Source of the DNA: Acidobacteriota bacterium
GTDB lineage: Bacteria; Acidobacteriota; Terriglobia; Terriglobales; Acidobacteriaceae
Length of the DNA stretch: 5,334 bases
Assembly: GCA_021801945.1 (NCBI GenBank)
Contig: JAKABE010000261.1
Coordinates: forward strand, 1 to 5,334
Direction of reading: 5' to 3'
In this document: piece after piece, positions 1-4,485 of the stretch
Numbering within the stretch: position 1 is the stretch's first letter
Layout of the letters: each line of letters begins with the position of its first letter
Translations under genes and position numbers: made by a program
Notes under the pieces: generated by a model
What the model saw: the letters and a program-made list of their open reading frames with translations, nothing else
Told to the model about the DNA's origin: nothing
Databases searched by the model: none

Positions 1-44
1 CATCATTTAAGACGCACTACACTAGATCATCTGGAGTACAGGAC

Positions 45-1217
45 ATGAGAATCACCGATATTCGCACGCGGGTTGTTCAGTGGGAAGGCAATACAGTTCC
101 CCTGCCTCCGCACTTTTGCACGAACCCCATGGACCTGGTTGCATTTCGCAAGGCCTCGATGGGGAACTTTGCCTTTCATAACTGGCTGCTTGTCGAGATT
201 TTCACGAACACAGGCCTGGTTGGGCTGGGAAATGCGGCGCTTTCGCCGCTGGTGACAAAACAACTGATCGATGGCTACCTCAAGCCGCTTCTGGTGGGGG
301 CCGATCCGTGGGATGTGGAGTTCCTGTGGCAGCAGATGTACCGGCGCACGCTGGCGTTCGGGCGCAAGGGCGTGGCGATGACCGCCATCTCCGCCATAGA
401 CATTGCCCTCTGGGACCTGCTGGGCAAAGATGCAAAGCAGCCGGTTTTCCGGCTGCTGGGCGGGCGCACCAAGGAGAAGATTCCGGTCTACGCCAGCCGC
501 CTATACGCCATGCCGCTGGCGGAACTCCGGGAAGAGGCGCAGAAATATAAAGACCAGGGCTACACCATGATGAAGCTGCGCTTCGGATGGGGGCCGCTTG
601 ATGGCGCCGCCGGGATGCAAAGGAACCTGGAACTGGTTCGCACAGTGCGCGAGGTGATTGGCTACGAGCTTGATCTAATGGCCGATGCTTACATGGGCTG
701 GACGCTTGATTATGCGAAGCGCATGCTGCCGCTGCTCGAGCCGTTCCATCTGCGCTGGCTCGAGGAGCCGGTGATTCCGGACGATACGCGCGGCTATAGG
801 GAGTTGAAGAGCTACGGACGAATCCCCATCGCCGGCGGCGAGCACGAGTTCACGATCTTTGGATTCCGCGAACTATTAGAAACCAATTCTCTCGACTACA
901 TCCAGTTCGATACAAACCGCGTCGGCGGGATAAGCCAGGCGCGCAAGATCTCCGCGCTGGCGGAGTCCTATCAAGTTCCGGTTGTCCCTCACGCCGGGCA
1001 GATGCACAACTATCATGTGGTCATGGCAAACCTGAATTCGCCGATTGCGGAGTTTTTTCCGAAGGTGAGCGTAGAGGTGGGCAACGAGCTATTTTGGTAC
1101 ATCTTTGACGGCGAGCCGGTGCCGGAATCCGGATCTATCAACCTCGATGACTCGCTGCCTGGTCTTGGCCTCACGGTCAATGAAGAGTCACTGAAACGTT
1201 TCAAGATCATCGAATAG
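45..1217 (+). CDS. Enolase-superfamily acid-sugar dehydratase, L-rhamnonate dehydratase-like (mandelate racemase subgroup)
   Basis: A 390-residue cytoplasmic enzyme expected to remove water from an aldonic acid, giving a 2-keto-3-deoxy acid. The N-terminal capping domain (about 1-125) is followed by the TIM barrel. Visible Mg ligands are D214 (MADAY), E240 (WLEEP) and E266 (AGGEHE). The His-Asp general acid/base pair is D289 (IQFD) and H316 (VVPHAG). The GWGPLDGAAG stretch (181-190), the His directly after the third ligand (H267) and the spacing of ligands recall E. coli RhmD from memory. At the end of barrel strand two it has KLR (177-179) rather than the KxK of mandelate racemase. H23 and R35 may serve as the cap-domain substrate contacts (inference). 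Length is normal for the family. ATG at 45 is chosen for GGAG at 33-36 and because MRITDIRT is the usual family N-terminus, although the frame stays open to the left edge. First gene of a three-gene operon. Fold and dehydratase class are firm; the exact sugar acid is unknown. Confidence 0.9.
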   Translation: MRITDIRTRVVQWEGNTVPLPPHFCTNPMDLVAFRKASMGNFAFHNWLLVEIFTNTGLVGLGNAALSPLVTKQLIDGYLKPLLVGADPWDVEFLWQQMYRRTLAFGRKGVAMTAISAIDIALWDLLGKDAKQPVFRLLGGRTKEKIPVYASRLYAMPLAELREEAQKYKDQGYTMMKLRFGWGPLDGAAGMQRNLELVRTVREVIGYELDLMADAYMGWTLDYAKRMLPLLEPFHLRWLEEPVIPDDTRGYRELKSYGRIPIAGGEHEFTIFGFRELLETNSLDYIQFDTNRVGGISQARKISALAESYQVPVVPHAGQMHNYHVVMANLNSPIAEFFPKVSVEVGNELFWYIFDGEPVPESGSINLDDSLPGLGLTVNEESLKRFKIIE

Positions 1218-1227
1218 CGAGGCGGCA

Positions 1228-2238
1228 ATGCGTCTAGTACAGATTACAAATCAGACTGAGCGGCGCGTGGCCGTGGTTCAAGAGCCGAATCTTGTTTTAC
1301 TGCGCGAAGTTGACTCAGTATTTGCGTTGGCAACCAAAGTGCTATCAGATCGCCGCCGGCTGTCGGATTTTATTGGACAGCTAATGTCGGACGAAGAAGT
1401 AGACTACAACTCCATTTATGACGGCAGGTCGGAGTGGAAGTTGCTTGCACCGATCGATTGTCCCGGTCAACCCCAACGCGTACACGTCTCTGGAACCGGG
1501 CTAACACACCTGGGAAGCGCGCGGGACCGCCAGGCAATGCATGTTGCGCAGAGCGCGAAGCAAGTAGAACCGATGACAGACAGCATGCGCATATTTGAAT
1601 GGGGCCGGGAACAGGGCCGGCCGCCGGAGGGCGCGATCGGCATTGCTCCAGAGTGGTTTTACAAAGGGGATGGCTCGATTGTGGAGCCGCCTTTTGCGCC
1701 CCTGGTGATTCCCGGATTTGGTGAAGACGGTGGAGAAGAGGCCGAGATTGCGGCCATCTATCTCACGGCGCAGGACGGCACACCCTGGAGGATCGGGATG
1801 GCTACCGGAAACGAGTTTTCCGACCATGTCTTCGAGCGCCGGAATTATCTCTATCTTGCCGGCTCCAAGCTGCGCACTTGCAGCCTGGGCCCTGAATTGG
1901 TGATCGATCCAAAGTTCGACGATGTGCGCGGCAGAGTCGCGATTGTTCGAGGAGATAAGGCAATTTGGGAGAAGCAGATTCGAACCGGTGATTTGAATAT
2001 GTGCCACAGCCTAGCGAATCTGGAGCACCATCATTTCAAATTCGCCGCGCACCGCCAGCCGGGCATGGTGCATGTTCACTTTCTGGGTGCGGACTGCCTC
2101 TCGTTCGGCGAGGGCGTCCGGCTTGAGCCGGGAGACACCACAGAAATTCAGTTTGAGGATTTTGGCCGGCCGCTCCGCAACACAATTGCGAAGGAAGAAC
2201 CTATGATCACGCCGCTGCGTGTGCAGGTCATGGAATAA
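1228..2238 (+). CDS. FAH-superfamily protein, AraD1/GguC type
   Basis: A 336-residue cytoplasmic protein of the fumarylacetoacetate hydrolase fold, matching by eye the AraD1/GguC family found next to sugar-acid catabolism genes. The N-terminal domain (about 1-80) is family-specific. The catalytic region starts with GTGLTHLG (89-96, H94 in place of the usual active-site His region). It continues with the metal-site ExE (E171, E173), GNEFSDH (194-200, D199 as third ligand) and K214 in GSKL, followed by GPELV (221-225). The usual C-terminal TGTPxG loop is replaced by HVHFLGADCLSFGEG (282-296), while the closing PGD (301-303) and LRN (316-318) motifs are kept. It starts 10 nt after the dehydratase stop, with GAGG at 1219-1222. 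Members of this superfamily hydrolyse diketo acids or dehydrate/cleave 2-keto-3-deoxy acids, so it probably acts on the product of the preceding enzyme. Its exact reaction cannot be told. Fold is secure, family fairly secure, activity inferred. Confidence 0.85.
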   Translation: MRLVQITNQTERRVAVVQEPNLVLLREVDSVFALATKVLSDRRRLSDFIGQLMSDEEVDYNSIYDGRSEWKLLAPIDCPGQPQRVHVSGTGLTHLGSARDRQAMHVAQSAKQVEPMTDSMRIFEWGREQGRPPEGAIGIAPEWFYKGDGSIVEPPFAPLVIPGFGEDGGEEAEIAAIYLTAQDGTPWRIGMATGNEFSDHVFERRNYLYLAGSKLRTCSLGPELVIDPKFDDVRGRVAIVRGDKAIWEKQIRTGDLNMCHSLANLEHHHFKFAAHRQPGMVHVHFLGADCLSFGEGVRLEPGDTTEIQFEDFGRPLRNTIAKEEPMITPLRVQVME

Positions 2239-2249
2239 CTGGAGAGGAC

Positions 2250-3134
2250 ATGGAATCGAAGCAATCTGTTGCACTGTTAGGCCTGGGCACGATGGGCCAT
2301 GGGATGGCAATCAACCTATTGAAGGGCGGCTTCCCGTTGACGGTTTGGAACCGCACTGCGGCGAAAGCCGAGCCTCTGGCGGCGATGGGAGCGGCGCTAG
2401 CCAAGACTCCGGCGCTGGCCGCAGGGAGCGCCGACGTGGTTCTCGCGATGCTTTCAGACGACGAGGCGTCTCAGTCTGCGTGGCTTGGCAATGACGGCGC
2501 ACTTGGTGCGATGGGGGCGGGGGCTATTGCCGTAGAGAGCAGCACGCTCAGCCCCCGGTGGATCGCAGAGCTTGCGACAGCGGCGGCCAAGCGCGGACTG
2601 CGCATGGTGGAAGCGCCCGTCACCGGCAGTCGCGCCCAAGCTGCACAAGGGCAACTGACCTTTCTGGCCGGCGGGGATCACGAGGCGCTGGCGGCTGTCA
2701 CCCCGGTTTTGCGTTGCATGAGCAAAGAAATCGTGCACCTTGGGCCCATGGGAAGCGGCGCGCAACTGAAGCTCATCAACAACTTTCTTTGCGCCGTTCA
2801 GGTCACGTCCTTTGCGGAAGCGCTTCGATGGATTGAGAGTGCAGGACTTCAGCGCGATGTTGCTCTCGACTTCTTGAAACGAGGCGCACCAGGCAGCGGC
2901 ATTTTCTCCGCCATGTCAGAACGGATGACGCGCGGAACATACGAAGTGAACTTTTTGCTGCGCCTCATGGAAAAAGACATTCGATACGCGCAGGCAGCCG
3001 CGGCAGAATTGGGAATCAACCTTTCCACATCGTCTCCCACCCAGAAGCTCTTCCGCACTGCCCTGGAGCAGGGATTCGGAGAGAAGGACATGTCGGCTGT
3101 GGTGGAAGTAGTTCGTGCAAACGCCAAGAGATAG
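2250..3134 (+). CDS. NADPH-type beta-hydroxyacid dehydrogenase / semialdehyde reductase (3-hydroxyisobutyrate dehydrogenase family)
   Basis: A 294-residue soluble oxidoreductase of full family length. The N-terminal Rossmann domain carries GLGTMG (11-16). The second strand ends in VWNRT (32-36), where an Arg in place of an acidic residue indicates NADP(H) preference. The substrate-binding segment reads EAPVTGS (121-127) followed by GQLTFLAGG (134-142). The usual motif is DAPVSGG; the SGS/TGS variant resembles plant and bacterial glyoxylate/succinic semialdehyde reductases. The catalytic lysine is K174 in GAQLKLINN with N178, and the KD pair of the helical C-terminal domain is K242-D243. It begins 11 nt after the FAH-fold gene, with GGAGAGG at 2241-2247 as ribosome binding site. 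As third gene of the operon it probably reduces an aldehyde, or oxidises a hydroxy acid, arising from the sugar acid. GarR/GlxR-like tartronate semialdehyde reductase is an alternative. Family is certain; substrate is inferred. Confidence 0.9.
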   Translation: MESKQSVALLGLGTMGHGMAINLLKGGFPLTVWNRTAAKAEPLAAMGAALAKTPALAAGSADVVLAMLSDDEASQSAWLGNDGALGAMGAGAIAVESSTLSPRWIAELATAAAKRGLRMVEAPVTGSRAQAAQGQLTFLAGGDHEALAAVTPVLRCMSKEIVHLGPMGSGAQLKLINNFLCAVQVTSFAEALRWIESAGLQRDVALDFLKRGAPGSGIFSAMSERMTRGTYEVNFLLRLMEKDIRYAQAAAAELGINLSTSSPTQKLFRTALEQGFGEKDMSAVVEVVRANAKR

Positions 3135-3148
3135 GGCAGTTTGCCTTA
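3132..3148 (+). other. Small hairpin overlapping the stop codon of the third operon gene
   Basis: A 7-bp stem, including one G-T (G-U) pair, around the loop GTT: arms 3132-3138 and 3142-3148. It starts inside the TAG stop codon of the reductase gene. No T-run follows, so it is not a standard intrinsic terminator. It could protect the 3' end of the transcript or be chance. Confidence 0.25.
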
Positions 3149-3172
3149 CAAGAAAGTTGCTTAAGCGGCACC

Positions 3173-3182
3173 ACCAATTGGT
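3173..3182. repeat. 10-bp perfect palindrome ACCAATTGGT
   Basis: A perfect self-complementary decamer 38 bp after the reductase stop codon. It has the form of a small operator half-site pair, but no promoter elements are visible next to it and it is short enough to be chance. Confidence 0.3.
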
Positions 3183-3291
3183 TCGCAGCCTTCAATGCTG
3201 AGACGCATCTCCTCCGGCCTCGGCTCCGGCAAGTGGAGGCGGCAGGCAGCCGCGCCCGGTTTCAGCTGCGGCCAACACTCCAGCAGGTGCG

Positions 3292-3309
3292 CTGATCTCA
3301 CTGATCCCA
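3292..3309. repeat. Tandem imperfect 9-mer (CTGATCTCA / CTGATCCCA)
   Basis: Two adjacent 9-bp units agreeing at 8 of 9 positions lie in the middle of the non-coding gap. No further unit follows. It may be a regulator binding site or a chance duplication. Confidence 0.35.
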
Positions 3310-3380
3310 CAGCGGGCAAGCAACGTGACGTCCTACGCACTCTCCCATGAGATCTATGGTTCGCTGATTCTAAGGAATTT

Positions 3381-3415
3381 GCGGCAAGGCAGGCTCCTGG
3401 GCCCCGGCTTGCCGC
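3381..3415. repeat. Inverted repeat with perfect 8-bp arms (GCGGCAAG / CTTGCCGC)
   Basis: Arms at 3381-3388 and 3408-3415 are perfectly complementary, separated by a 19-nt loop. The right arm is shared with a second hairpin (3398-3424), so the two RNA structures could not form together. It lies about 165 nt upstream of the beta-ureidopropionase start and 246 nt after the operon end. No T-tract follows, so an intrinsic terminator is unlikely. Confidence 0.5.
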
Positions 3416-3424
3416 CGGGTCCTA
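3398..3424 (+). other. Strong GC-rich hairpin
   Basis: The core stem CCCGGC/GCCGGG (3403-3408 with 3414-3419) closes a 5-nt loop. It extends outward through one mismatch (3402/3420) to G3401-C3421 and G3400-C3422, then a G-T and a T-A pair. This would be a stable RNA stem. The downstream sequence TCCTAAAGGG has no run of T, so if it stops transcription it would need Rho or act only as an end-protecting structure. Confidence 0.45.
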
Positions 3425-3538
3425 AAGGGAGCTGGCGGGTTTAAGAGACTCGCTGTTGTTCCGGACCCTCCCAAGCCGCTTGCCACACTCCTTCAGAAGG
3501 CTTTGGAGGGGCTCAAATACGGGTGGGCAGCGCGGGCC

Positions 3539-3544
3539 TATAAT
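3539..3544 (+). promoter_or_regulatory. Candidate -10 element TATAAT of the beta-ureidopropionase promoter
   Basis: A perfect TATAAT in an otherwise GC-rich stretch lies 35 nt before the chosen start codon. It would place the transcription start near 3551 and leave a leader of about 29 nt. No TTGACA-like -35 box is found at 16-19 nt spacing (that stretch reads AAATACGG), and there is no extended TG. The promoter would therefore be weak or activator-dependent. Confidence 0.5.
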
Positions 3545-3563
3545 TGGTTTTCCTAATTTTCCT

Positions 3564-3573
3564 GGGGAGGAAG
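3564..3573 (+). promoter_or_regulatory. Ribosome binding site that decides the start of the beta-ureidopropionase
   Basis: The purine-rich GGGGAGGAAG contains a full GGAGG core at 3566-3570, 9 nt before the ATG at 3580. It supports that ATG over the in-frame ATG at 3544, which has no such site and would overlap the TATAAT element. Confidence 0.75.
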
Positions 3574-3579
3574 TGCAAG

Positions 3580-4449
3580 ATGGCAAGAGTGGTGCGGTGC
3601 GCGATTATTCAGGCGTCCAATGCGATTGCGGCGACGGAGCCGCTGGAGGCGCAGAAACAGGCCATGGTGGAGAAGCACGTGGATCTGGTGAAAGAGGCGG
3701 CGCGTGCGGGCGCCCGGATTGCGTGTTTGCAGGAGGTATTTAACGGTCCGTATTTCTGCGCCGAGCAGAACGTGAGGTGGTACGCCACCACAGAGCCGGT
3801 CCCCGGCGGGCCGACGGTGAGCCGGATGCGCGCGCTGGCAAGAGATCTGAAGATGGCGCTGATCGTGCCGGTGTACGAGGTGGAGCAGGAGGGGATCTTT
3901 TATAACACGGCGGCGGTGATTGCGAACGACGGGACCTACATGGGCAAGTACCGGAAGACGCACATCCCGCATGTAGCGCCGGGCTTTTGGGAGAAGTTTT
4001 ATTTCCGACCGGGAAACCTGGGTTACCCGGTCTTCGACATGGGGTTTGCGAAGATCGGAGTCTACATCTGCTACGACCGGCATTTCCCCGAAGGGGCGCG
4101 CTGCCTGGGCCTGGCGGGGGCGGAGATCGTGTTCAACCCATCGGCGACAGTGGCGGGGCTGAGCGAATACCTGTGGAAGCTGGAACAGCCGGCGCACGCG
4201 GCGGCCAACGGGTACTTTATCGCGGCCATCAACCGGGTGGGGACCGAAGCGCCGTGGAACATCGGGGAGTTCTACGGATCGAGTTACTTTGCGAACCCCA
4301 GGGGACAGATCATCGCGCAGGCATCGCGGGACAAAGACGAGGTGCTGACGGCAGATCTGAATCTGGACGAGATCGCCGAAGTGCGGAGGACGTGGCAGTT
4401 CTACCGCGACCGGCGGCCGGATTTGTATGGGCCGCTGGTGGGGGCGTAG
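3580..4449 (+). CDS. pydC: Beta-ureidopropionase (N-carbamoyl-beta-alanine amidohydrolase), nitrilase superfamily
   Basis: A 289-residue cytoplasmic amidohydrolase predicted to convert N-carbamoyl-beta-alanine to beta-alanine, CO2 and ammonia, the last step of reductive uracil/thymine breakdown. The nitrilase catalytic set is complete: E52 in CLQE, K126 in KYRKTHIP, C164 in YICYDRHFPE, plus the auxiliary E138 in FWEKFYF. The stretches FNPSAT (185-190), INRVGTE (217-223) and FYGSSY (231-236) match mammalian UPB1 closely, and favour this over N-carbamoylputrescine amidase. The bacterial form lacks the insertion found before FYGSSY in animal enzymes. I start it at ATG 3580; an in-frame ATG at 3544 would add 12 residues but overlaps the candidate -10 element. 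No other pyrimidine-catabolic gene (dihydropyrimidinase, dihydropyrimidine dehydrogenase) is in the window, so an N-carbamoyl amino acid substrate other than carbamoyl-beta-alanine remains possible. It is followed after 36 nt by glpD. Confidence 0.9.
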   Translation: MARVVRCAIIQASNAIAATEPLEAQKQAMVEKHVDLVKEAARAGARIACLQEVFNGPYFCAEQNVRWYATTEPVPGGPTVSRMRALARDLKMALIVPVYEVEQEGIFYNTAAVIANDGTYMGKYRKTHIPHVAPGFWEKFYFRPGNLGYPVFDMGFAKIGVYICYDRHFPEGARCLGLAGAEIVFNPSATVAGLSEYLWKLEQPAHAAANGYFIAAINRVGTEAPWNIGEFYGSSYFANPRGQIIAQASRDKDEVLTADLNLDEIAEVRRTWQFYRDRRPDLYGPLVGA

Positions 4450-4485
4450 GTGCGGCCCGGGACGAAGGGGCTCAAGAGTTAGAGC

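Larger units (their letters stand above)
3135..3579. other. Long intergenic region between the sugar-acid operon and the beta-ureidopropionase gene
   Basis: About 445 bp without a supportable gene on either strand: no open frame here combines a plausible start, ribosome binding site and recognisable protein. It is unusually long compared with the 10-36 nt gaps elsewhere in the window. Contents seen by eye are a 10-bp palindrome (3173-3182), a tandem imperfect 9-mer (3292-3309), two overlapping GC-rich inverted repeats (3381-3424), five copies of GGCAAG in either orientation, and an AT-rich patch with TATAAT (3539-3544) leading into the next gene. It most likely holds the end of one transcript and the promoter of the next. 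No intrinsic terminator with a T-tract was found. Confidence 0.7.

Noticed and set aside
1501..2007. A 168-residue minus-strand frame opposite the AraD1-type gene
   Set aside because: It is antisense to a gene with conserved FAH motifs, has no ribosome site or domain, and its composition is typical of a shadow frame.
3171..3200. tRNA-like T-arm (GGTTCGCAGCC)
   Set aside because: No matching acceptor stem, anticodon arm or T-stem complement is present at the required distances.
3398..3424. Rho-independent terminator at the GC-rich hairpin
   Set aside because: The stem is strong but is followed by TCCTAAAGGG on the + strand, with no T-tract, so I list it only as a hairpin.
3503..3508. TTGGAG as a -35 box for the TATAAT element
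   Set aside because: The spacer would be 30 nt, far beyond the 16-19 nt needed for a sigma-70 type promoter.
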